A stretch of DNA of 16,093 bases from JBBQKF01 sp038326615 (GTDB lineage: Bacteria > Bacillota > Clostridia > Saccharofermentanales > UBA5734): contig JBBQKF010000072.1 in the NCBI GenBank assembly GCA_038326615.1, positions 1 through 16,093 of the forward strand, read 5' to 3'. This document shows, one piece after another, positions 1-7,077 of the stretch. The position numbers were made by a program, and so were the translations under genes. The notes below the pieces were generated by a model that searched no databases, had not been told where the DNA came from, and saw only the letters and a program-made list of their open reading frames with translations. How positions within the stretch are numbered: position 1 is the first letter of the stretch; each line of letters starts with the position of its first letter.

Positions 1-1
1 T

Positions 2-889
2 ACATTCGAGTTTAAGCCAATTGCAGCAATACCAGCAGGAACCAATTACTTAAAATTTGAATATTCACCTACATTCCTTGCGAGTATTGGCGTTCCAACT
101 GCAGACAACTATTTAATTGAAATGAAAGACCTTGATATTACTTATAAGCCAGATACAGCAACCCCAACCCCAACTCCAACAGCAACCCCGACAGCAACCC
201 CGACAGCATCTCCAACGCCAAGCCCTACTCCCTCAATAAATCTAACGACTCATGTTGATACTTTAGATGACTACTCATTTATGAGCTCGCATACAGACAA
301 TTTGGCTTTTGATACAGGTAATACTAATTACTTTGAAAATGACGCCAGTAGAATAATAAGATTAGACACTACATCAGCAAACATAACATATAATATGACA
401 GATATAAGAGGATTTAAAGTTAAAATAGGTTACAGAGAGGAGGGTTACACTGCACTTAAGTTTTACACTTCTCCAAATGGTTCAACATGGACAGAAGCCA
501 CTCCAACTTATGAAACAGCTGTAGATAATGGCAATGGATGGTTTAGAATTAATGCTGTAAACTCATCTTTACCTGCAAATACAAGTTACTTTAAAATTGA
601 ATTCACTGCAAATGCGGAACAAACTTATAATCCTCAAATAGCTCAAGTTTCACTGGATACCTTTGGGGCATCTCCTTCACCTTCTCCTTCACTTTCACCT
701 TCTCCTTCACCATCACCTACTCTCTCAACTTCTTCGAGTGATAATGCTTCAAGTGTTCAGTCCGATGATAATACTGATGATACTCCAACTACAGGTGATA
801 GTAACATATTCGTTGTTGCATTTATTACCTTATTATCAATTTCATCAATATGCTTAATAATGCTTAGAAAAAACATTGTCAGAAATTAA
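2..889 (+). CDS. C-terminal part of a modular cell-surface protein with a wall-sorting signal (5' end outside the window)
   Basis: The frame is open from the first bases of the window, so this is the 3' part of a larger gene and the ATG at 122 is not its start. The order is: end of a beta-rich module (2-150), a Pro/Thr/Ala linker (about 155-238), a complete module of about 140 residues (about 239-660), a Ser/Pro linker (about 668-735), then Thr-Pro-Thr-Thr-Gly-Asp (782-799), a hydrophobic segment (about 803-865) and a basic tail ending RKNIVRN. That ending is the layout of a sortase-type sorting signal in Gram-positive surface proteins. The two modules appear to be repeats: both end with a Pro-Ala-(Asn/Gly)-Thr-(Ser/Asn)-Tyr stretch followed by a similar strand pattern. 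They may be carbohydrate- or matrix-binding, but I do not recognise a named family. No catalytic domain is visible in this part. Confidence 0.85.
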   Translation, partial: TFEFKPIAAIPAGTNYLKFEYSPTFLASIGVPTADNYLIEMKDLDITYKPDTATPTPTPTATPTATPTASPTPSPTPSINLTTHVDTLDDYSFMSSHTDNLAFDTGNTNYFENDASRIIRLDTTSANITYNMTDIRGFKVKIGYREEGYTALKFYTSPNGSTWTEATPTYETAVDNGNGWFRINAVNSSLPANTSYFKIEFTANAEQTYNPQIAQVSLDTFGASPSPSPSLSPSPSPSPTLSTSSSDNASSVQSDDNTDDTPTTGDSNIFVVAFITLLSISSICLIMLRKNIVRN

Positions 890-906
890 GTATAAGAAGG
901 TCTAAT

Positions 907-965
907 AATGTACCCTTGTTATTTGGACACAAAGTTTTTTATGTGAACAAAAGCAAGGGTACATT
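907..965. repeat. 59-bp inverted repeat after the surface-protein gene; terminator or internally deleted insertion element
   Basis: AATGTACCCTTG (907-918) and CAAGGGTACATT (954-965) are perfect 12-bp inverted repeats around a 35-nt centre. A second short complementary pair, CACA (928-931) and TGTG (942-945), lies inside. It starts 17 nt after the stop codon, so the RNA could fold as a hairpin, but the following ATTTATCG is a poor U-tract. The TG...CA ends also resemble the ends of small insertion elements. No clear target duplication flanks it. Confidence 0.6.
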
Positions 966-1015
966 TATCGTTCGAAATTTGCAAAAAATTAACAGCTTTA
1001 TACAGGTGAATATTA

Positions 1016-3934
1016 ATGAAATCTTTTATGGACAGTATTATAAGAAATTCAGACAATTATAGAGGCTTGCCATTCTGGTCGTGGAACGATAAATTAGAAA
1101 CAGAAACATTAAAGCAGCAAATAAGAGAAATGAAGAAGGTGGGATTAGGTGGCTTCTTTATGCATGCAAGAAGTGGCCTTGAAACAGAATATCTTTCAGG
1201 CGAGTGGTTTGAATGCATAAATGTTTGTATACAAGAAGCAAGAATTCAAAACATGCAAGCATGGTGTTATGATGAGGAGGGATGGCCGAGCGGTTTTGCA
1301 AGTGGCCAAGTTATAAGAAAGTCTGCGGATAATTGTATGAAATGGCTTGAAATTTCAGACCAAAAGCCACTCAATGGAAAAGATATTATCGCAATTTACA
1401 AACCAGATTGGAGTATGGTTGAGAATACAGAAAATACAGAAGGTGAAGTATTCTATATATTTATAGATAAAAATCAATATTATGTCGATATTTTAGATAA
1501 AGAAACAGTGTATGATTTTTTAAACTGTACTCACGAAAAATATTTTGAAAAATTTGCAAAGGATTTTGGGGGAACACTGCCTGGGTTTTTCACAGACGAG
1601 CCTCAATTTGCGTTAGGGAAAAAACCTTGGTCAAGATACTTTGCTGAGATATTTAGAGAAAATTATGGATATGATATAAAAAAATTCTTGCCCTGCTTAT
1701 TTTATGATATTAGTGGCTATGAAAAAATAAGGCATCATTATTGGTGTCTGGTTTCAAAGCTATACTGTGAGAGTTTTGGTAGGCAAATATATGATTGGTG
1801 CAAAGAACATAATTGTAAGCTTACAGGTCATGTGATGTGCGAAAACGACCTTAAAGGGCAGATGTATTCAACAGGAGGAGCAATGCCTTTTTATGAGTAT
1901 ATGGATATGCCGGGTATGGATTGGCTCGGTAGAAGTATTGGCAGCCCGCTTATACCGAAGCAGGTCTCATCTGTTGCTGCTCAACTTGGCAAAAAAAAAG
2001 CAATTTCAGAAACCTTTGCTTTGTGTGGGTGGAATGTATCTTTTGAAGAATTGAAATGGATTGCACAGTGGCAATTTGTGAATGGCATTAATGTTATATG
2101 TGCTCATCTAGAAAGTTATAGCTTGCGAGGATTTAGAAAAAGAGATTATCCACCTTCATTGTTTATTCAACAGCCATGGTGGGAAAAGTATAGAAGCTTT
2201 AATGATTATTTTGCACGTTTGGGCGCTTTGCTTGGAGCGGGAAAGGATAATTGTACTGTACTTTTACTTCATCCTATTCAAAGTGCATATATAGTTTATG
2301 GGGATGATATTAAAATTGATAATTTAGATAGTAGTTTTGAAGAAACATTATGTTTGCTATCAGATAACCATATAGAATTTCATTTGGGAGACGAAACGCT
2401 AATAAAAAAGTATGGTAAGGTTAAACAGAATCAGATATCTATCGCTGAAAAAAGCTATAGTACAGTGGTTTTGCCTAATTTAATAAATTTAAGCAAATTT
2501 ACTTATGATTTACTCATTGAATTTGCTAATAATGGTGGCATGTTATATAGTAATGGCAGCTTGCCCTATTTAATTGAAGGACAAAAAACGGATAAAATAA
2601 ATGTGCTATACGACTATATAGAAAAACTTGAAGTGGATAAGATAAGAAATATATCGGTCTGTGAGAACAATCGGGAATGCTCAAGCATTCACATTACTAG
2701 CAGAACATTTGAGAACAAAAAGGTATTGTTCTTAGTAAACCTCGATAAATCGGCTTCACATAGTGTGGACATTACTATTAAGAATATTAATAAGTATTCA
2801 CAGCTAGACTTAATGGATATGACATTAAAGGTAATTAGCAAAAATGATAAAAAAGATAATAAAATTCATCTTCATTTTGAACCCACACAAGATTATTTGC
2901 TTATTGAAGATAATGAAGTCATGCAAGAAAAATCTAAAATCGAATATTTATATGCAAATAATATTTGGAGTTTACAAAGTATGACAGAAAATTCACTTGT
3001 CTTAGACATATGTGATTATAAAATTGATGAGCAGAAATGGGTTGAGAACACAGCAGTAATAATATTACAGAGGATATTACTTGAAAGAAAAGAGGCTTGT
3101 AATATTAAAATAAAATTCTTTGTAAATTTTGAAGTTGAGCCACAGAGTTTATCCGATCTGTTTTTAGCTGTTGAATATTCAGAAGAATATAATATCACGA
3201 TTAATGGGCATAAAGTACAAATCAATAAAGCTACTTGGTGGCGTGATAGCTCATTTAAAAAAGTGCAAGCAAAGGAATATTTCAAAAAAGGAACAAATGA
3301 AATTATCATCGAAGGGGAGTTTTATCAAAGTAAAAAAGTCTATGATATTCTTTATGGTAAAGATATTCTTGAAACTGAATTAAATAAGCTTACATATAAT
3401 ACTGAACTTGAAAGTATATATTTGGTTGGAGATTTTGGTATTTATAGCAATAGTGAATTTAAAGAGCTAAACCATAATGCAATTGCAACAGAAGGCGGAT
3501 TTGTTGTAAAATCTAAACCTTGTGAATTTATTGATGGTGATTTTACAATTCAAGGACTATGCTTTTTTTCAGGGCGTGTTACGTTATACAGTAAGAAAAA
3601 TATTAAGGTTACTGATAATACAAAATATATTTATAGAATAAAGAAGCCAAACGCCGTGGTAAGCGAACTGATTGTTAATGGTAAAAAAGCTAAAACACTC
3701 GCTTGGGAACCATATGAAGCTGATATAACAACATATATTAAGAATGGCGAAAATGAAATTGAGCTTATACTTTACTCGGGAAACAGGAATTTATTGGGTC
3801 CACATCATTTTATAAATGGAGAGAGCTATATGGTTGGACCTTCCACATTTACAGATAAACCAGGCTGGTGTGATGCGGAGAAGAGTGGCAGTATATGGAA
3901 TGGGGGATATTGCTTTACTAAATTTGGTTTGTAG
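1016..3934 (+). CDS. GH106-like glycosyl hydrolase, probably cytoplasmic
   Basis: This 972-residue protein resembles large clostridial glycosyl hydrolases related to family GH106 (alpha-L-rhamnosidase-like). Visible motifs are PFWSWN (19-24), GGFFMHAR (45-52), WCYDEEGWPSG (83-93), FFTDEP with Glu195, GHVMCEND with Glu276, and SETFALCGW with Glu332. These acidic residues in the predicted TIM barrel are candidate catalytic residues. The last roughly 300 residues look beta-rich, as in the jelly-roll sugar-binding domains of such enzymes. There is no signal peptide or membrane segment, so it should act inside the cell on imported oligosaccharides or glycosides. The start is supported by AGGTGA at 1004-1009, 6 nt before the ATG. 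The gene is visibly more A+T-rich than the genes after 4800. Family membership is by motif memory, so the substrate remains open. Confidence 0.75.
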   Translation: MKSFMDSIIRNSDNYRGLPFWSWNDKLETETLKQQIREMKKVGLGGFFMHARSGLETEYLSGEWFECINVCIQEARIQNMQAWCYDEEGWPSGFASGQVIRKSADNCMKWLEISDQKPLNGKDIIAIYKPDWSMVENTENTEGEVFYIFIDKNQYYVDILDKETVYDFLNCTHEKYFEKFAKDFGGTLPGFFTDEPQFALGKKPWSRYFAEIFRENYGYDIKKFLPCLFYDISGYEKIRHHYWCLVSKLYCESFGRQIYDWCKEHNCKLTGHVMCENDLKGQMYSTGGAMPFYEYMDMPGMDWLGRSIGSPLIPKQVSSVAAQLGKKKAISETFALCGWNVSFEELKWIAQWQFVNGINVICAHLESYSLRGFRKRDYPPSLFIQQPWWEKYRSFNDYFARLGALLGAGKDNCTVLLLHPIQSAYIVYGDDIKIDNLDSSFEETLCLLSDNHIEFHLGDETLIKKYGKVKQNQISIAEKSYSTVVLPNLINLSKFTYDLLIEFANNGGMLYSNGSLPYLIEGQKTDKINVLYDYIEKLEVDKIRNISVCENNRECSSIHITSRTFENKKVLFLVNLDKSASHSVDITIKNINKYSQLDLMDMTLKVISKNDKKDNKIHLHFEPTQDYLLIEDNEVMQEKSKIEYLYANNIWSLQSMTENSLVLDICDYKIDEQKWVENTAVIILQRILLERKEACNIKIKFFVNFEVEPQSLSDLFLAVEYSEEYNITINGHKVQINKATWWRDSSFKKVQAKEYFKKGTNEIIIEGEFYQSKKVYDILYGKDILETELNKLTYNTELESIYLVGDFGIYSNSEFKELNHNAIATEGGFVVKSKPCEFIDGDFTIQGLCFFSGRVTLYSKKNIKVTDNTKYIYRIKKPNAVVSELIVNGKKAKTLAWEPYEADITTYIKNGENEIELILYSGNRNLLGPHHFINGESYMVGPSTFTDKPGWCDAEKSGSIWNGGYCFTKFGL

Positions 3935-4442
3935 TTAATTTTACTATTAGCTTAGAAATTGGTGTACTATTTTTACATCAATAGTAATTTTTAAATCGCT
4001 AAATAAGCTTGCCTGGAATTTCAGACTTAATATTTAACCTCTTAATAGCACTATAATACTAGTTAAAAATTGCTCTAAGTATAGGTAATAATTCTGATAA
4101 TGTTAAAAAATCAATTAGTACAATGGATATTAGAATTATCCTCGAAACCACACTATATGGTGCTTGATGGAAATGTTAGGCACAATAATGCCTCCTAAGC
4201 AATAAGCTTACATACACTTCTGGAACTTCTGGGGGTGGTTTTATTTACTTTTATATTTTATATCTCAACTTCTATTTTGATACTGATGCTAAATTTGTAA
4301 AGCTTTTATCTTTTTAGAAACTTTTTTTGTTCATCTATAATTTCTAGACCCTTTTTGTTTTGCGAATCTTTATATGATAGTGAAATTCGTTCTTAAGTAA
4401 AATAACTTCTCACAAAGCATAAAATAATTTCATGAAAACCTG
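3935..4442. other. Non-coding stretch between glycosyl hydrolase and lacI promoter
   Basis: No gene can be supported here. It holds the weak hairpin at 3965-3993 and an unsupported 32-codon ORF at 4100-4198 with no good ribosome binding site, whose codons read like ordinary protein (LVQWILELSSKPHYMVLDGN) and which might be a remnant. There is also a short duplication, ACTTCTGGA then ACTTCTGGG, near 4216-4234. TTTTTGTTTTGCGAAT (4352-4367) is nearly complementary to ATTCGCAAAAAACAAAAA (4579-4596) on the far side of the promoter, though both are low-complexity. Confidence 0.5.
3965..3993 (+). terminator. Weak candidate terminator after the glycosyl hydrolase gene
   Basis: TACTATT (3965-3971) and AATAGTA (3980-3986) can pair as a 7-bp stem with an 8-nt loop, followed by an AT-rich run with ATTTTT. 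A second TTACTATT at 3941-3948 could pair with the same right arm instead. The stem is almost all A-U, so termination would be weak. It is the only stem followed by a T-run that I see soon after this stop codon. Confidence 0.35.
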
Positions 4443-4471
4443 TTGACTTTAAAAATGCAATATGTTAAATT
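4443..4471 (+). promoter_or_regulatory. Sigma-A-like promoter of the lacI-led sugar cluster
   Basis: TTGACT (4443-4448) matches the -35 consensus at five of six positions, and TAAATT (4466-4471) is a -10 candidate after a 17-nt spacer. The expected transcription start, around 4478, falls inside the 20-bp palindrome at 4475-4494, the usual arrangement for repression by a LacI-family protein. The promoter is about 320 nt upstream of the lacI start, so the transcript would have a long A-rich leader. Confidence 0.7.
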
Positions 4472-4474
4472 ATG

Positions 4475-4494
4475 AAATGTAATCGATTACATTT
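4475..4494. promoter_or_regulatory. LacI-family operator: perfect 20-bp palindrome
   Basis: The sequence is AAATGTAATCGATTACATTT, a perfect palindrome with a central CG. This is the typical shape of LacI/GalR-family operators. It begins 3 nt after the -10 element and covers the predicted start site, so bound protein should block transcription. The nearest candidate regulator is the LacI-type protein encoded at 4801, suggesting autoregulation. I saw no second copy of the full palindrome in the window. Confidence 0.8.
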
Positions 4495-4800
4495 AATACA
4501 AACATTTCTTACTTTTCTTTCGCAAGCAAATTCTCCTTTTCGTTTGCAAGAATATTAATCGAATTATAAAATCCAAAAATTCGCAAAAAACAAAAAACAA
4601 GAACTTATCAAGAATTGAAAATCAAAAAACCAGGCTAAACACAGAAATGAACCCAAATAGATTTGCCAAATAAAAATTATTAAGTAAAAAATACAGTTAC
4701 CAATCCGAATATTCCCCAAAACATTAAGATTTGTTTTGAAAAAAGAATTTTAAATAGAAATACGTTAATTGTAAAAAGAAATGGACAAAGGAGGATTTGA
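4495..4800 (+). other. Long A-rich untranslated leader of lacI
   Basis: This stretch lies between the operator and the lacI start. It is very A-rich on the + strand and has no ORF of note. A weak stem, GCAAA (about 4526-4530) with TTTGC, is the only local folding seen near its 5' end. It ends in the ribosome binding site AAAGGAGG (4787-4794). I see no recognisable riboswitch, and no convincing second promoter closer to the gene. Confidence 0.5.
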
Positions 4801-5799
4801 TTGAATACTATTAAGGAAGTCGCACTAAAAGCGAAAGTTTCAGTTGCAACTGTCTCACGAGTTATCAATGATGATCCAGCTGTAAAACCTGAAACAAGAG
4901 AAATGGTCCAAAAAGTAATAAGGGAAATGGAATATCAACCAAACATTCTTGGAAGGCATTTAAGAAAAGCACGCACGAAAAAAATCCTTGTTCTTGTTCC
5001 ATCGGTTTCAAATCAGTTCTATTCAAAAATCATAACTCAGATTGAAAAGACAGCCCGAACTGAAGGATATAGAGTAATGATAGGAATGTCTCATAGTGAT
5101 AAAGATACTGAACGGGACTATATTGAAATGCTCGAGACCAAAAGCATTGATGGGATTATTTTTCTTTCATCAAAGCTTACAGCTATTGAGATGACGGCAC
5201 TTGCAAGCAAAAACGCAGTAGTTCAGTGCTGTGAGTTCATTGAAGGATCTTCATCCGACATTGTATCCATTGATAACGAAAAGGCTTCTTATGATGCAGT
5301 TTCATATCTGATTGATCAAGGGCACAAATCGATTGCGTTTTTCGGATCCAAGGAGCGATATTTTTCGGGAAATTTGCGCGAGAATGGTTACAAAAAAGCA
5401 CTTGTAAACAATGGGCTAAAAATCGCTAAGGGAAATTTGTTTTATGACGACTACAGCTATACGAGCGGAGAGAGAATGGCGAGGGATATGAGAAAACTAG
5501 ACAAAGCACCCACGGCCGTTTTTTGCATTTCAGACAGCATTGCGATTGGATGTATTAAAGAACTAGTTGATTCAGGTATAAAAGTACCCGAAGAAGTTTC
5601 AGTAATGGGTTTTGATGATACTTCTATTGCAAAAATGTATATGCCAACTATCTCAACCGTTGCTCAGCCGCAATCCGGTTTTGGGAGGATAGCCGCAGAA
5701 TACCTTATTAAAAGAATAGAGGGAGATACATCGCCATTTGTTTTTAGGTTGTTGCCTCACGAACTTGTTTTAAGACAGACAACAATTAGTAAAATTTAA
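4801..5799 (+). CDS. LacI-family transcriptional regulator of the sugar cluster
   Basis: This 332-residue protein has the standard LacI/GalR layout: an N-terminal helix-turn-helix (residues 4-23, with IKEVA and SVATVSRVIN), a hinge helix region around 47-60 ending in basic residues, then a periplasmic-binding-protein-like effector domain. Typical late motifs are present: PTAVFCISDSIAIGC, VPEEVSVMGFDDT and the TTI near the C-terminus. The start is a TTG, fixed by AAAGGAGG at 4787-4794 with a 6-nt spacer and by the HTH beginning at once. It should bind the palindrome at 4475-4494 and control itself and the enzyme genes behind it. The inducer is probably a sugar or glycoside tied to those enzymes and cannot be named from sequence. 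Confidence 0.95.
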   Translation: MNTIKEVALKAKVSVATVSRVINDDPAVKPETREMVQKVIREMEYQPNILGRHLRKARTKKILVLVPSVSNQFYSKIITQIEKTARTEGYRVMIGMSHSDKDTERDYIEMLETKSIDGIIFLSSKLTAIEMTALASKNAVVQCCEFIEGSSSDIVSIDNEKASYDAVSYLIDQGHKSIAFFGSKERYFSGNLRENGYKKALVNNGLKIAKGNLFYDDYSYTSGERMARDMRKLDKAPTAVFCISDSIAIGCIKELVDSGIKVPEEVSVMGFDDTSIAKMYMPTISTVAQPQSGFGRIAAEYLIKRIEGDTSPFVFRLLPHELVLRQTTISKI

Positions 5800-5877
5800 T
5801 AGAAAAGAACACAAACAATTAAAGTTGAGCATGTAAGGAAAAATTAACAATTAAACAATGTAGGGAGAAACAAAGTA

Positions 5878-5943
5878 ATGAACAAGCAGTCGAAAAGTAA
5901 AAGTAAAAATAAATATAAGCCGAAAAGTAAATTGAGAAAATAA
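5878..5943 (+). CDS. Possible lysine-rich micropeptide (21 aa)
   Basis: ATG at 5878 follows GGGAG with about a 10-nt spacer and opens a 21-residue frame in which nine residues are Lys and one is Arg, with alternating Lys-Ser near the start. I do not recognise it. It could be a real small basic protein, a translated leader, or a chance frame in A-rich DNA, which favours Lys codons. The plausible ribosome binding site is the main argument for it. Confidence 0.3.
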   Translation: MNKQSKSKSKNKYKPKSKLRK

Positions 5944-6071
5944 TTTTAAAATTAAATAGCAAAACAATACTGTTTATAAATTGAATTTTCAAGTGAATTT
6001 ATGAATGCGGATAATAAAAAGATAAATTTTTAAAGTAGAAAAGGAATGAAACAATAATATTTGAAAGGAGT

Positions 6072-6101
6072 GTATGATTTTATTTGAAAAAGGAATCATA
6101 C
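6072..6101 (+). promoter_or_regulatory. Hairpin between the ribosome binding site and the start of the TIM-barrel gene
   Basis: GTATGATT (6072-6079) and AATCATAC (6094-6101) form a perfect 8-bp stem with a 14-nt loop. The only strong ribosome binding site, AAAGGAG (6064-6070), lies before it, 41 nt from the ATG at 6112. The 10 nt just before that ATG (GAACAAGAAA) contain no binding site. Folding would bring the site to about 11 nt from the ATG, or the gene may depend on translation of the mini-ORF that starts within the stem. Confidence 0.5.
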
Positions 6102-6115
6102 GAACAAGAAAATGA
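6074..6115 (+). CDS. Possible 13-aa leader peptide overlapping the next start by ATGA
   Basis: ATG at 6074 follows AAAGGAG (6064-6070) by 3 nt and reads MILFEKGIIRTRK. Its TGA (6113-6115) overlaps the ATG of the next gene (6112-6114) in an ATGA arrangement typical of translational coupling. Because the next gene lacks its own nearby ribosome binding site, translation of this peptide may deliver ribosomes to it. The 3-nt spacer is short, so this remains an inference. Confidence 0.4.
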   Translation: MILFEKGIIRTRK

Positions 6116-7077
6116 GATTAGGAGTTTTTACACCCGTATTGTATCAGATGGACTTAGAGCATGCGCTGGAATATCTAAGTAATCATGGGGTAACAATGGC
6201 GGAAATTGGAGCCGGAGGTTATCCGGGTACAACACATTGCGACCCCAAAATATTGCTTAACGATTCAGCAAAAGTTGAGGAATTCAAATCACTTTTTATA
6301 AAGTATGATATTGAAATAAGTGCGATTAGTTGCCACGCAAATCCAGTACACCCAAATAAAGCTATTGCAAAGGCGTTTGACGAAAATATCACAGATGCAA
6401 TATTGCTTGCTCAAAAACTAGGCATTACTCAGATTAACACATTTTCTGGTTGCCCTGGCGATTGTGAAGACAGCAAATATCCAAATTGGGTTACATGCCC
6501 ATGGCCAGATGATTTCGGTGCTGTTTTGAAATACCAGTGGGATGAAGTTTTAATACCTTACTGGAAAATGAAAGTTGAGTTTGCAAAAGCTCACGGCGTC
6601 AATAAAATAGCACTTGAACCTCACCCGGGGTTTTGTGTTTACAATACAGAAACTCTTCTGAGACTTCGCGAAGCAGTTGGTGATGAAATTGGCGCTAATC
6701 TTGACCCAAGTCATCTCATATGGCAAGGGATGGATACTGTTGCCGTAATTAAAAAACTTGGGAAAGCGATTTTTCATTTTCATGCCAAAGACACCAAAAT
6801 CGATCTTTACAACAACGCTATGAATGGCGTTCTGGACACTAAAAGCTATGGGGATGAACTACAACGTTCATGGGTCTTCAGGACTGTTGGATATGGTCTT
6901 GACTATTCAAAATGGAAAGAAATTATTAGTGCCTTACGCCTTGTTGGATATGACTATGTCATAAGTGTTGAACACGAAGATAGTCTTATGTCAGCAAACG
7001 AGGGTCTCGAAAAAGCGCTTACATTCCTTAAGGAAGTTATGATGTTTGAGAAGAAAGGTCAGATGTGGTGGGCATAA
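6112..7077 (+). CDS. Sugar-phosphate isomerase/epimerase-like TIM-barrel enzyme
   Basis: This 321-residue protein belongs to the xylose-isomerase-like TIM-barrel family, which includes sugar epimerases, inosose dehydratases and 3-keto-glycoside lyases. The four positions that normally bind a divalent metal are all present: Glu169 (ALEPHPG), Asp198 (NLDPSH), His224 (FHFHAKD) and Glu287 (VEHED), so it should be active. The N-terminus, MRLGVFTPVL, is the first strand of the barrel, and a TGA at 6085-6087 stops any longer start in this frame. There is no signal peptide, so it is cytoplasmic. Its stop codon touches the ATG of the next gene. Between a LacI regulator and two sugar dehydrogenases, it probably isomerises, epimerises or cleaves an oxidised sugar. 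The exact reaction cannot be read. Confidence 0.88.
   Translation: MRLGVFTPVLYQMDLEHALEYLSNHGVTMAEIGAGGYPGTTHCDPKILLNDSAKVEEFKSLFIKYDIEISAISCHANPVHPNKAIAKAFDENITDAILLAQKLGITQINTFSGCPGDCEDSKYPNWVTCPWPDDFGAVLKYQWDEVLIPYWKMKVEFAKAHGVNKIALEPHPGFCVYNTETLLRLREAVGDEIGANLDPSHLIWQGMDTVAVIKKLGKAIFHFHAKDTKIDLYNNAMNGVLDTKSYGDELQRSWVFRTVGYGLDYSKWKEIISALRLVGYDYVISVEHEDSLMSANEGLEKALTFLKEVMMFEKKGQMWWA

Larger units (their letters stand above)
5800..6111 (+). other. Leader-like gap with several mini-ORFs between lacI and the enzyme genes
   Basis: The 312-nt gap is A-rich and carries a row of tiny + strand ORFs: 5878-5943 (21 aa, lysine-rich), 6001-6033 (10 aa), 6046-6057 (3 aa, after AAGGA) and 6074-6115 (13 aa, overlapping the next gene). 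No strong promoter or terminator was seen; TTGAGC at 5825-5830 has only a poor -10 partner. The enzyme genes are therefore most likely read from the promoter before lacI. Confidence 0.5.

Noticed and set aside
663..857. + strand ORF rich in His and Leu
   Set aside because: It is another frame of the Ser/Pro linker and sorting signal of the surface protein.
4680..4868. Minus-strand ORF across the lacI start
   Set aside because: It overlaps the lacI HTH on the opposite strand, with no family similarity.
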